A stretch of DNA of 14,834 nucleotides from Rhizobacter sp. (GCA_014380155.1 JACMKJ010000279.1:1-14834), one strand, 5' to 3'. Positions 7,609 to 14,354 are shown, counted from the stretch's first letter. The notes: generated from the letters alone by a model not told the origin. Program-made: numbers and translations.

Positions 7609-7669
7609 TATTAAGTCGGCATGGTTGAACTTGAATCCCCGTTTCAATTTGATTGCCACCGACTCAATA
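7609..7669. repeat. Extended dyad symmetry between two USP genes
   Basis: Arms TATTAAGTCGG (7609-7619) and CCGACTCAATA (7659-7669) pair at 10 of 11 positions. Inside, TTGAA (7631-7635) pairs with TTCAA (7643-7647) on exactly the same axis (7639), leaving symmetric 11-base internal loops. The stretch is AT-rich for this genome. It could be an RNA hairpin that attenuates or stabilises the usp message, or a protein-binding site. No T-tract follows. Confidence 0.4.
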
Positions 7670-7699
7670 ACACCGCCCACCAACACCTGGAACCCCACC

Positions 7700-8542
7700 A
7701 TGAGCCCACTCAAAAGCATTCTGCTGCACCTTGACGCTTCACCGCGCAGCGCTGTTCGCATGGGCGTGGCTCGCCAGTTGGCGCGGCGCCACGAGGCAGT
7801 GGTCAACGGTTTGTTCGCGGTGACATCCAACTTCGTCGAGATGCCCTTCGCTGTGGCCGAAAGTTCCCAGGCTGGCGAGATCGTGCTCAAGCTCGATACC
7901 GAGCGGCGCGAGCGCGCATTGGCCCTGTTTCAAAGTGCCTCGCAAGGCGCGGGTGCGGCGGTGAACTGGAGCGAGCTCGGCACCGAGCCGGTCATCTGGG
8001 GCTTTACCCAGCAGGCGTTCTACGCCGATCTGCTGGTGCTGAGCCAATACGAAGTTGGTGGCCCGGGAGCACGCGATGTGCCGGCCGATTTTGTGCAATC
8101 GGTGGTGCTCGGCAGCGGCAAGCCCGCGCTGGTCGTGCCGTATGCCGGCGAGGTGAAGACCGTCGGCCAGAACATCCTCGTGGCCTGGAGCGCGAGCCGC
8201 GAATCGGCGCGTGCGCTCCAAGCCGCGCTGCCCTTGCTGCAAACCGCGCAGCAGGTTCATGTTGTGGCCTGGAGCGAGCAACAAAACGCGCCTCAGGGGG
8301 CCGACGAACGCAGCCGCATCGAACAATACCTGCTGTCGCACGGCGTGCAGGCCACGCTGCACTGGTACGGCGACGGGGTGGGCAACCCCGGCGACCGCTT
8401 GCTCTCGCTCACCGCCGACCTGGGTAACGATCTGCTGGTGATGGGCTGCTACGGCCACAGCAGAGCACGCGAGCTGGTGCTGGGTGGCGCCACACGCACC
8501 GTGCTGAAGTCGATGACGATCCCGGTGCTGATGGCGCATTGA
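7700..8542 (+). CDS. Tandem-domain universal stress protein
   Basis: Two UspA-like domains in 280 residues. The first (about 1-148, opening SILLHLDASPRSAVRMGVA) lacks a recognisable nucleotide loop. The second (about 155-280) ends in a G-x2-G-x9-G-G motif (G249-CYG252-HSRARELVL-G262-G263) and the strand IPVLMAH, so any nucleotide binding is expected there. ATG at 7700 has a weak TGGAA ribosome site; upstream in-frame codons belong to the end of the previous gene and the spacer. It is a clear paralogue of the next gene, which follows after 29 bp, and the pair is probably cotranscribed. A 110-bp AT-rich spacer with dyad symmetry separates it from the first USP gene. Exact function is unknown. 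Confidence 0.88.
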   Translation: MSPLKSILLHLDASPRSAVRMGVARQLARRHEAVVNGLFAVTSNFVEMPFAVAESSQAGEIVLKLDTERRERALALFQSASQGAGAAVNWSELGTEPVIWGFTQQAFYADLLVLSQYEVGGPGARDVPADFVQSVVLGSGKPALVVPYAGEVKTVGQNILVAWSASRESARALQAALPLLQTAQQVHVVAWSEQQNAPQGADERSRIEQYLLSHGVQATLHWYGDGVGNPGDRLLSLTADLGNDLLVMGCYGHSRARELVLGGATRTVLKSMTIPVLMAH

Positions 8543-8571
8543 TGCGCTGAGCCATTGAGAGCCTCCACGGC

Positions 8572-9402
8572 ATGCGCTCTCTGCTCGTGCACCTGGACGC
8601 CTCGCCAGCCTGCGCACTGCGTTTGCATGTGGCGCGCCAGCTTGCGCAGCAGCATGGCGCTGTCATCACGGCGCTGTTTGCCGTGACGCCAGGCAGCGGC
8701 AACCTGCCCTCCTCGTTTTCAGCGGCGGCAGTCGCCCAGGCCGTGCAGACCATCGACATCGATGGTCGCCTGCATGCACGTGCCGCACTCGAAAAATCGC
8801 TGTCGCTCGGCGGGCCCGACGTTACCTGGGTGGAAGCCGTGGCCGAGGCGCCGCTGCATGCGCTGTCACGCCACGCCTTGCTGGCGGATCTGCTGGTGCT
8901 CGGCAAACGTGACCCATCGGGCCCCCACGCCGAGCAGCTGCGCCAAGACTTCGCCGAATCGGCGGTGATCGAAAGTGGCAAGCCCGCCCTGGTGGTGCCC
9001 GACAGCGCACCGCCCCGCGAGATCGGCCGCACCGTGGTGATCGCCTGGAAGCCGGCTCGCGAATCAGCGCGCGCGGTCAATGCCGCCCTGCCCATCCTGC
9101 AAAAGGCGCAGACGGTGCACGTGCTGATGTGGCAAGACAAGAATGACGCGTCAGCGCCGGCCTCTCACCTGAACCGGCTTGCAGCTTTCTTGTGCGACCA
9201 CGGTGTGGCAGCACAAACGCATGCGTTGGGCGCCGCGCCTGTGCACCTGGGCGACGCCATCCTGGCCGAAACCCGGCGCCTCGGGGCCGACCTGCTGGTG
9301 ATGGGCTGCTACGGCCGCAGCCGCGCAAGCGAGTTGGTGCTGGGCGGTGCCTCGCGCTCAGTGCTGCGAAACATGCCGCTGCCGGTGCTGATGGCGCACT
9401 GA
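8572..9402 (+). CDS. Tandem-domain universal stress protein, paralogue of the preceding gene
   Basis: Two-domain USP of 276 residues aligning along its whole length with the upstream gene: the openings LVHLDASPACALRLHVARQLA and ILLHLDASPRSAVRMGVARQLA match closely, as do PALVVP at the domain junction and the C-terminal G245-CYG248-RSRASELVL-G258-G259 with LPVLMAH. As in its neighbour, the nucleotide motif is visible only in the second domain. The start at 8572 has only a weak ribosome site (GAGAG about 11 bases upstream), consistent with coupling to the preceding gene 29 bp away. The two arose by local duplication and then diverged, especially in the middle of the first domain. It converges on the acyl-CoA synthetase gene. 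Confidence 0.88.
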   Translation: MRSLLVHLDASPACALRLHVARQLAQQHGAVITALFAVTPGSGNLPSSFSAAAVAQAVQTIDIDGRLHARAALEKSLSLGGPDVTWVEAVAEAPLHALSRHALLADLLVLGKRDPSGPHAEQLRQDFAESAVIESGKPALVVPDSAPPREIGRTVVIAWKPARESARAVNAALPILQKAQTVHVLMWQDKNDASAPASHLNRLAAFLCDHGVAAQTHALGAAPVHLGDAILAETRRLGADLLVMGCYGRSRASELVLGGASRSVLRNMPLPVLMAH

Positions 9403-9405
9403 CAA

Positions 9406-9422
9406 GGCGTGACCCACACGCC
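9406..9422. terminator. Short hairpin between convergent genes
   Basis: GGCGTG, loop ACCCA, CACGCC: a perfect 6-bp stem in the 28-bp gap between the convergent USP and acyl-CoA synthetase genes. It could act as a bidirectional terminator, but neither side has a T-run, so confidence is low. Confidence 0.3.
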
Positions 9423-9430
9423 CTGACCGC

Positions 9431-12100
9431 TCACACCAGCTTGAGCCGCATGGCCAGCGTGTCGGCGCCGCCTTGGGCCTGAACGTTGAAGCCCACCGAG
9501 CGGGCCAGGTGCCCCATGCCGGTGTTTTCGGCCAGGCATTCGCCCACCATCTCGCGCGTGCCGCGCTCACGCAGGTAGCCCAGCATCTTGTCCATCAGCA
9601 GGCGGCCCAGGCCGTGGCGCTGGCTCTCGGTGCCCACCTGGACGGCGAATTCAGCGCTCAGGTTGTCGGGGTCGCACACGGCGCGCACCTCGCCGAGCAT
9701 GCCGTCGCTTTCATCGGCCGGCACGGCGATGAACGTCATCTCGCGGTCATAGTCGATCTGGCTGTAGCGTGCGAGTTCGGTCTGCGGCACTTCACGCCGC
9801 GACATGAAAAATCGCAGCCGCATGTCGGCCGGCGTGGCATGGGCGTAGAACGACTGCAGCCGGGGCCCGTCTTCGGGGCGGATGGGGCGCAGGCGAATGC
9901 GCTTGCCGCCGCACGTCACCTCTTCTTCCAAATGCGCCGGGTAGGGGCGGATGGCCAGGCGCGAGTCGCCGGGGCTGGTGGCCACACGCACCTTCACACG
10001 CGCATCGAGTGCAATCACGCCATGGTCGTCGGCCAGCAAGGGGTTGATGTCGAGTTCGACCAGCTCGGCCAGGTCGCAAACCATGTGAGACACCTGCAGC
10101 AAGGTGGTGTTGAGTGCGCGCATGTCGATCGCCGCGCGGTCGCGGTAACCGGCCAGCAGGCTCGCCACGCGGGTGCGCGACACCAGGTCGGCGGCCAGCG
10201 CCATGTTGAGCGGCGGCAGCGCCACCGCGCGGTCGCGTATCACCTCGACCGCGGTGCCGCCTTGGCCGAACAGGATCACGGGGCCGAATATCGGGTCGGT
10301 CGCCACGCCGACGATCAGCTCATGCGCACGCGGTCGGCTCACCATCTGCTGCACCGTGAAGCCGTCGAGCGTGGCGTCGGGCCGCAACTCGCCCACACGC
10401 TGTTGCATGCGCTCGGCGGCGCGGCGCACTTCGTCGGCCGACTGGAGGTTGAGTGCCACCCCGCCCACGTCGGACTTGTGCGAGATCTGCGGCGACAAGA
10501 TCTTCAGCACTACCGGGAAGCCGATCTCCGATGCGGCAGCGGCGGCTTGCGCCACGCTGTTCACCGTGCGTGTCGCCACCACCGGGATGCCGAAGGCCGA
10601 CAACAAGGTCTTGGCCTCGGGTTCGTTGAGCAGCTCACGCCCGCTGTCCAGGGCCTGTTGGATCACGGCCCGCGCGGCGGCGAGGTCGGGCGCCGATGTG
10701 CTGGGCGCAGCGGGCGGCGTTTGCAACAAGGCGGCCTGGTTGCGGCGGAAGTCGGCCAGCTGCAAGAACGCCGCGGCTGCACGCTCGGGGGTTTCATAAG
10801 TGGGAATGCCGGCGGCTTCGCAGGCTTCTTGCGCGGCTTGCACCACCGCACCACCCAGCCAGCAGGTCAGCACGGGTTTGCTGGCTTCGCGTAAGCGTGG
10901 CAGGCAGGCGGCGGCGATGTCGGTACTGGGCACGATGGCGGTGGGCGCGTGCATGAACAGCACCGCATCCACTTCCGGCGCGTCGAGCAGGGTCTGCAGC
11001 GCGGCGGTGTAACGTTCGACGGGTGCGTCACCAATGATGTCGACCGGGTTGCCCTTCGACCAGGTGGCAGGCAGCGCAGCGTCGAGCTGGGCCAGCGTGG
11101 CGGGTGTGAGCGCGCTCAGGTGGCCACCGCCTATCGACAAGGCATCAGCCGCCAGCACGCCGGCACCACCGCCGTTGGTGACGATGGCGAGCCGGTCACC
11201 TCGCAGCGGCTTGGCGCGCGCCAGTGTTTCAGCGGCATCGAACAAATCACCGAGAGAGCCCACTCGCAGCAGCCCGGCGCGGCGAACGGCGGCGTCGAAC
11301 ACGTCGTCGGCCCCCGCCAGCGCGCCCGTGTGGGATGCGGCTGCCTTGGCGCCTTCGGGTGCCCTGCCGGCCTTCACCAGCACTACCGGCTTGTTGCGCG
11401 CGGCGGCACGCGCGGCCGACATGAACTTGCGCGCCGAGCCGACCGACTCCATGTAGAGCAGAACAGCGCGGGTGTCGCCATCGCTTGCCAGGTAGTCGAG
11501 CACGTCGCCGAAATCGACGTCGGCGCTGTCGCCGAGCGAAATGAAGTGCGAGAAGCCGATGCCTCGCGAGTTGGCCCAATCGAGCATCGCGGTGGCCAGC
11601 GCACCAGATTGCGACACGAAAGCAAGCGGCCCCGGTTGGGCGGCCGCATGGGCAAAGCTCGCGTTCAACCCGATGCCGGGCACCAGCACGCCCACGCAGT
11701 TGGGGCCGAGGATGCGCAGCAAGTAGGGCTTGGCCGCCTGCAACATGGCCTGCTCGATCGACACGCCGGCGTCACCCGACGGCCCCTTGAGCCCCGCACT
11801 CAACACCACTGCGGCGCGAGTGCCCTTGCGGCCCAGCTCGGCGATCAAGCCCGGCACGGTGCTCGCGGGCGTGCAGATCACCGCCAGGTCGGGTGCCTGC
11901 GGCAAAGCCTCGACCGAAGGCCAGGCCGGCAGATCGCCGATGCGTTTGTGTTTGGGGTTGACCGGCCAGAGCGGGCCGCTGAAACCCCCTTCACGCAGAT
12001 TGCGCATGACCACTGCACCGACGCTGCGCTCGCGCTCCGAGGCGCCGATCACCGCCACCGACTGCGGGCGAAACAGGTGTTCGAGATTGCGAACGCTCAT
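9431..12100 (-). CDS. ADP-forming acyl-CoA synthetase fused to a GNAT acetyltransferase
   Basis: Fusion of 889 residues. Order: CoA-binding Rossmann domain (about 8-135, VAVIGASERERSVG; LGPNCVGV at 131-138), two succinyl-CoA-ligase-like domains (about 150-450) with the likely phosphohistidine H257 in ASHTGALAG, an ATP-grasp domain (about 490-705) with the SHKSDVGGVAL loop and ELDINPL, then a GNAT domain (about 735-885) with acetyl-CoA loop QRHGLG at 828-832. Layout matches the Pat/YfiQ (PatZ) family of protein acetyltransferases and NDP-forming acetate-CoA ligases. An intact candidate catalytic His suggests the ligase half may be active, making ATP from acyl-CoA. The GNAT half may acetylate proteins such as acyl-CoA synthetases. 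ATG at 12100 begins MSVRNLEHLF, typical of the family, though the ribosome site is poor. It is divergent from a USP gene across 126 bp holding an FNR-like site. Confidence 0.9.
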   Translation of the reverse strand: MSVRNLEHLFRPQSVAVIGASERERSVGAVVMRNLREGGFSGPLWPVNPKHKRIGDLPAWPSVEALPQAPDLAVICTPASTVPGLIAELGRKGTRAAVVLSAGLKGPSGDAGVSIEQAMLQAAKPYLLRILGPNCVGVLVPGIGLNASFAHAAAQPGPLAFVSQSGALATAMLDWANSRGIGFSHFISLGDSADVDFGDVLDYLASDGDTRAVLLYMESVGSARKFMSAARAAARNKPVVLVKAGRAPEGAKAAASHTGALAGADDVFDAAVRRAGLLRVGSLGDLFDAAETLARAKPLRGDRLAIVTNGGGAGVLAADALSIGGGHLSALTPATLAQLDAALPATWSKGNPVDIIGDAPVERYTAALQTLLDAPEVDAVLFMHAPTAIVPSTDIAAACLPRLREASKPVLTCWLGGAVVQAAQEACEAAGIPTYETPERAAAAFLQLADFRRNQAALLQTPPAAPSTSAPDLAAARAVIQQALDSGRELLNEPEAKTLLSAFGIPVVATRTVNSVAQAAAAASEIGFPVVLKILSPQISHKSDVGGVALNLQSADEVRRAAERMQQRVGELRPDATLDGFTVQQMVSRPRAHELIVGVATDPIFGPVILFGQGGTAVEVIRDRAVALPPLNMALAADLVSRTRVASLLAGYRDRAAIDMRALNTTLLQVSHMVCDLAELVELDINPLLADDHGVIALDARVKVRVATSPGDSRLAIRPYPAHLEEEVTCGGKRIRLRPIRPEDGPRLQSFYAHATPADMRLRFFMSRREVPQTELARYSQIDYDREMTFIAVPADESDGMLGEVRAVCDPDNLSAEFAVQVGTESQRHGLGRLLMDKMLGYLRERGTREMVGECLAENTGMGHLARSVGFNVQAQGGADTLAMRLKLV

Positions 12101-12156
12101 GGGCCAACACTTTCTTTTTGCAATCGGCCAGCGTACCCACGCGGCGCAAAATGGGC

Positions 12157-12198
12157 TTGCGCTCCGTCAAGCCTGCAGGCGGGGTGGCAACCAACAAT
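12157..12198 (+). promoter_or_regulatory. Candidate class II FNR promoter of the fourth USP gene
   Basis: TTGCGCTCCGTCAA at 12157-12170 is a degenerate FNR/Anr-like dyad (7 of 10, outer TTG and TCAA kept). AACAAT at 12193-12198 matches the -10 consensus at 4 of 6 and lies exactly where a -10 should be if the box is centred at -41.5, with a start near 12205, 22 bp before the USP ATG. A perfect 10-bp palindrome GCCTGCAGGC (12171-12180) abuts the box. The spacing is the main support. Confidence 0.45.
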
Positions 12199-12226
12199 CG
12201 CAGGCCATCAAACTCGAAAGCCCGCC

Positions 12227-12685
12227 ATGAAAATCCTCTTGCCCGTTGATGGCTCCGAGCATTCACTCAACGCCGTGCGCTACGCCATTCGCCTGGTGCA
12301 AGAAGGGCTGAGCGCCAGTTTTGTGTTGACCAATGTGCAAGAGCCCACCTACCTCTACGAGATGGTGCTCGCGCCCGACGCCGACGTGCTCGAGCGCGTG
12401 ACCGGCGCCGCCGGCATCCACTCGCTCGAAGCCGCCGAAGACCTGCTGCGGCAAGCCGAGCTGCCGTTCGAGCGGGAGATCGCGAGCGGCGAGCCGGCGC
12501 ACACGATCCTCGAAACCGGCGAGCGCTACGACTGCGACGCCATCATCCTGGGTGCCCGTGGGCGCGGCGTGGTGCGCAGCGCCCTGCTCGGCTCAGTGTC
12601 ACAAGCCGTGCTGCACGGCTCGCCCGTGCCGGTGACGATCGTGCGCGAGAACCCGGCGCACTGGGCCATGGAGACCCCCGAATAA
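12227..12685 (+). CDS. Universal stress protein, single domain, ATP-binding type
   Basis: UspA-domain protein of 152 residues opening MKILLPVDGSEHSLNAVRYA. Its complete nucleotide loop G-x2-G-x9-G-S is G109-ARG112 to G122-S123, and it ends with VPVTIVR plus a short polar tail of about 12 residues. It differs from the 7167 USP through most of its middle, so it is not a recent copy. ATG at 12227 gives the canonical N-terminus; the open frame continues upstream for over 1.2 kb only as the antisense shadow of the acyl-CoA synthetase gene. It is divergent from that gene and shares a gap holding an FNR-like site with a well-placed -10. It converges on the phasin gene with an 11-bp gap. Confidence 0.9.
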   Translation: MKILLPVDGSEHSLNAVRYAIRLVQEGLSASFVLTNVQEPTYLYEMVLAPDADVLERVTGAAGIHSLEAAEDLLRQAELPFEREIASGEPAHTILETGERYDCDAIILGARGRGVVRSALLGSVSQAVLHGSPVPVTIVRENPAHWAMETPE

Positions 12686-12696
12686 ACCGCCGCCGT

Positions 12697-13260
12697 TCAG
12701 TGAAGCGCGGCCTCGGTGCGGTAGAGCATGTCGCTCCACTGCTTGCCGAGGTCCACCCACTGGTTCCAGGCCTGCGACGGGTCGACCGCCGCTGCAGCCT
12801 CGCCAGAAGTTGCGCTGGCCGGAACGACGCCAGGCTGCGGCAGCTTCAGCGGCTGACCCACCAGCTTGGCCACGTCGCCGCCCACGGTGGCGGCACTGCG
12901 GGTGAGCAGGTTCATCGCATCGGCCTGGGTGGCGGCGCAGATGGCGGCGAGTTGCTGCCAATACTTGCCTGACGACTCCATGTCGAAGCGCAACAGCTCG
13001 GCTTGCAGGTTCAAGAGTTCGTTGGCGTTGCCGGCCCTGGCCACGTCGGCCTGGGCCTTTTCGTGGCGAAGGCGGGCTTGGTGCGCGGCCTGCATCTGGC
13101 AGCGGCGAATTTCTTCGGCGCCTTTGAACACCACGTCGCTCAAGGCGATCAACGCTTGCAGCTGGTCTTGCGAGAAGGCCAGCGCTGCATCGGGCGTCGA
13201 AGCCTCCACCTTGTCGACTGGCGTGCGGCCGTTGCCTGACTTCTGAGTCTTGCTTGCCAT
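12697..13260 (-). CDS. phaP: Phasin family protein (PHA granule-associated)
   Basis: Small protein of 187 residues in the phasin family, which coats polyhydroxyalkanoate granules and sets their size and number. Helical amphipathic composition runs from about 27 to 135, including FSQDQLQALIALSDVVFKGAEE, a pattern typical of phasins, and the Gln-rich AAICAATQADAMNLL. A Pro/Ala-rich linker (about 139-160) precedes a short C-terminal helix WNQWVDLGKQWSDMLY. No signal or membrane segment is seen. ATG at 13260 is set by AGGAGA 6 bases upstream; the frame stays open for 63 more codons that lack phasin features. Most phasin genes lie near phaC or phaA/B, so placement beside USP and DksA-like genes suggests carbon storage is tied to the low-oxygen programme. 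The symbol is used in the family sense. Confidence 0.8.
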   Translation of the reverse strand: MASKTQKSGNGRTPVDKVEASTPDAALAFSQDQLQALIALSDVVFKGAEEIRRCQMQAAHQARLRHEKAQADVARAGNANELLNLQAELLRFDMESSGKYWQQLAAICAATQADAMNLLTRSAATVGGDVAKLVGQPLKLPQPGVVPASATSGEAAAAVDPSQAWNQWVDLGKQWSDMLYRTEAALH

Positions 13261-13617
13261 GAGGTGTCTCCTGTGCGGGTTGATGGAGCGAACCGGCCAC
13301 CGCTCTGCAGCGCATCTGGCCGACGCTCGCCCAGCCTTGCATTGAAACGCCGTCTGCGCCGTTTGCCCGAATGCCCACTCAGCAAGTAGTGCTGCCGTGC
13401 TGGCGCTGGTATTCGGCTCACGCGGCACCCATGGCAGCGCGCTGGTCATGAACGGGCTTGTCGGGGTGGCAGCAACCGCCTATGTTCTCTGCTCGGGCAC
13501 GCGAAACCGTTGAGCGGTATCAAGCCGACTTGATCTTTCACAACCTCAGCCGGCGCAGACCGCCATACGCTCCAAGGGCGCATCCTGACCTCATCGCTCA
13601 CGCGAATGGAGACAAGC
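13261..13617. other. Divergent intergenic region, phasin / DksA-like gene
   Basis: No convincing gene in these 357 bp. The phasin ribosome site (AGGAGA on the minus strand) is at its left end and GGAGA of the DksA-like gene at its right end. The right half holds two FNR-like sites 20 bp apart (13510-13523 and 13530-13543). Toward phasin, the first site would place a start near 13475 with GAACAT (minus strand, 13487-13482) as -10, a 3 of 6 match. The left 240 bp show nothing I recognise. Confidence 0.6.
13510..13543. promoter_or_regulatory. Tandem FNR/Anr-like boxes upstream of the DksA-like gene
   Basis: TTGAGCGGTATCAA (13510-13523) matches the consensus at 9 of 10; TTGATCTTTCACAA (13530-13543) matches at 8 of 10. 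Centres are exactly 20 bp apart, about two helical turns, so dimers would bind on one face. The inner halves also form a perfect ATCAAG-CCGA-CTTGAT dyad (13519-13534). For the second box, TACGCT at 13566-13571 lies exactly at the class II -10 position, with transcription starting near 13578, 40 bp before the gene. Confidence 0.6.
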
Positions 13618-14004
13618 ATGACGAGCGAAAGCAACGACCTGCCGTCGGGTTCCACCAAGCCCGACTTCATCCTGCTGGCCTTGTTTCAGAGTCGCTTGCG
13701 AGAGCGTTCGCTCTACCTTGGCGAAGTGATCCGCTCGCAGCGCCGTCGCTTGCGCCCAAGTGAGCCGCTCGATGACGTGGCGCTGGGCGAGAGTGATGCC
13801 ACGCTCGAACACCTTCGTCTGGCCGAAGAGGCGCTTGCCGCAGTGCAACAAGCCGAAGAGCGCATCGGTCGAGGTCGTTATGGCCTGTGCGACGACTGCC
13901 ACGAGCCCATCGGCTGGGACGAATTGCTGCAGGCCCCCGAGCAGACTGTGTGCCGCGGTTGCAGCCAGTTCGGTGAGCTCGACGGGAGCCGGCTCAGATC
14001 TTGA
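13618..14004 (+). CDS. DksA/TraR-family C4 zinc-finger protein
   Basis: Protein of 128 residues with a long N-terminal alpha-helical hairpin (about 17-85, rich in Arg, Glu and Leu) and a C-terminal C4 zinc finger: C91-DDC94 and C112-RGC115 with 17 residues between the pairs. This is the DksA/TraR arrangement; such proteins enter the secondary channel of RNA polymerase and adjust transcription, often together with ppGpp. It is somewhat shorter than DksA (about 150), and I cannot place the DksA coiled-coil-tip Asp residues with confidence, so it is more likely a paralogue than the housekeeping DksA. ATG at 13618 is preferred over 13606 because TGGAGA lies 4-5 bases upstream of it. Two FNR-like boxes precede it, and a third overlaps its stop codon. 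Confidence 0.85.
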   Translation: MTSESNDLPSGSTKPDFILLALFQSRLRERSLYLGEVIRSQRRRLRPSEPLDDVALGESDATLEHLRLAEEALAAVQQAEERIGRGRYGLCDDCHEPIGWDELLQAPEQTVCRGCSQFGELDGSRLRS

Positions 14005-14014
14005 TCTGGCTCAA
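14001..14014 (+). promoter_or_regulatory. FNR/Anr-like box in front of the USP relic
   Basis: TTGATCTGGCTCAA matches TTGAT-N4-ATCAA at 9 of 10 and overlaps the stop of the DksA-like gene. The only coding-like material downstream is a broken USP and, 400 bp on, the response regulator. It is probably the surviving promoter element of the lost USP gene and may now drive transcription toward the response regulator. No strong -10 is visible. Confidence 0.5.
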
Positions 14015-14302
14015 GCCGGCCCGGCGCCGAGCGGCATCGTGAACCTTCCGGCCGAGCTGCAGCCGACACGGCTCGCCTCTGCCGGAGCAGCGCGCGAGCA
14101 GATGCAGCAGCGCGCCGCCGAGCTGGTGAGCCGCTTCAACGTGCAAGTCGCATCGCTAGGCGGGTTTCCTACGAAGGCCGGGTGCATGACGACGACAGCC
14201 TGAGCGCCGTGCTGCAACACGAGCGCCGCCGATCTGGTGCTCGGTGGCATGACGCGCTCGGTGCTCGCGCAGATGACGGTGCCGGTGCTGATCTCGCACT
14301 GA
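14015..14302 (+). pseudogene. Remnant of a universal stress protein gene
   Basis: Three pieces of one USP in shifting frames. First, a middle helix (SAGAAREQMQQRAAELVSRF) runs to about 14155. After a one-base frame change near 14156-14162, the strand VSYEGRVHDDD follows. After a second change near 14221-14230, the C-terminus (AADLVLGGMTRSV, then MTVPVLISH) ends with TGA at 14300-14302. It closely resembles the end of the intact USPs at 7700 and 8572 (ELVLGGATRTV, MTIPVLMAH). The first strand, start codon and DGS motif are missing, and the G-x2-G segment between ADL and LVLGG is deleted, so no functional product is expected. The tail alone is unambiguous; the middle pieces are a looser match. 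Confidence 0.75.
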
Positions 14303-14318
14303 AGGGCCACGCGACCCC

Positions 14319-14354
14319 ATGAAAATCACCTTCCTCGGAGGCAGGCCGATGTGA
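14319..14354 (+). pseudogene. Eleven-codon ORF resembling the start of an MBL-fold (beta-CASP) gene
   Basis: ATG opens MKITFLGGRPM and then stops. The first eight residues look like the usual opening (MKxTFLG) of beta-CASP metallo-beta-lactamase-fold exonucleases, which then continue GTVTGSxYL; here the frame ends in unrelated sequence. Read this way, it is the 5' stump of a gene whose body was deleted. Chance is a real alternative, because only about eight residues match. The following bases to 14410 hold no gene; one small dyad, GGCGA-N7-TCGCC (14372-14388), lies there. Confidence 0.3.

Noticed and set aside
7649..7662. FNR-like TTGATTGCCACCGA before the second USP gene
   Set aside because: It matches 8 of 10, but a centre at -41.5 would put the start at about 7698, just before the start codon; it also lies inside the dyad at 7609-7669, which explains the sequence better.
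9473..10894. Long open frame (473 codons) on the plus strand
   Set aside because: It is antisense to the acyl-CoA synthetase-GNAT gene, rich in His, Gln, Arg and Ala as expected for a shadow in GC-rich DNA, and has no recognisable domain.
12134..12140. NarL heptamer-like TACCCAC in the 12101-12226 gap
   Set aside because: The last base differs from TACYYMT and no properly spaced inverted partner was found; single heptamers are common by chance.
10949..12226. Long upstream extension of the 12227 USP frame
   Set aside because: The added 426 codons are antisense to the synthetase gene and show no domain; the canonical USP start MKILLPVDGS is at 12227.
13280..13293. TTGAT half-site just upstream of phasin
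   Set aside because: Only 6 of 10 match and it is 20 bp from the start codon, too close to act as an activator site.
13760..14203. Plus-strand open frame overlapping the DksA-like gene
   Set aside because: Its first part is a shadow of the DksA-like gene in another frame; only the tail after 14015 carries USP-like residues and is reported as the relic.
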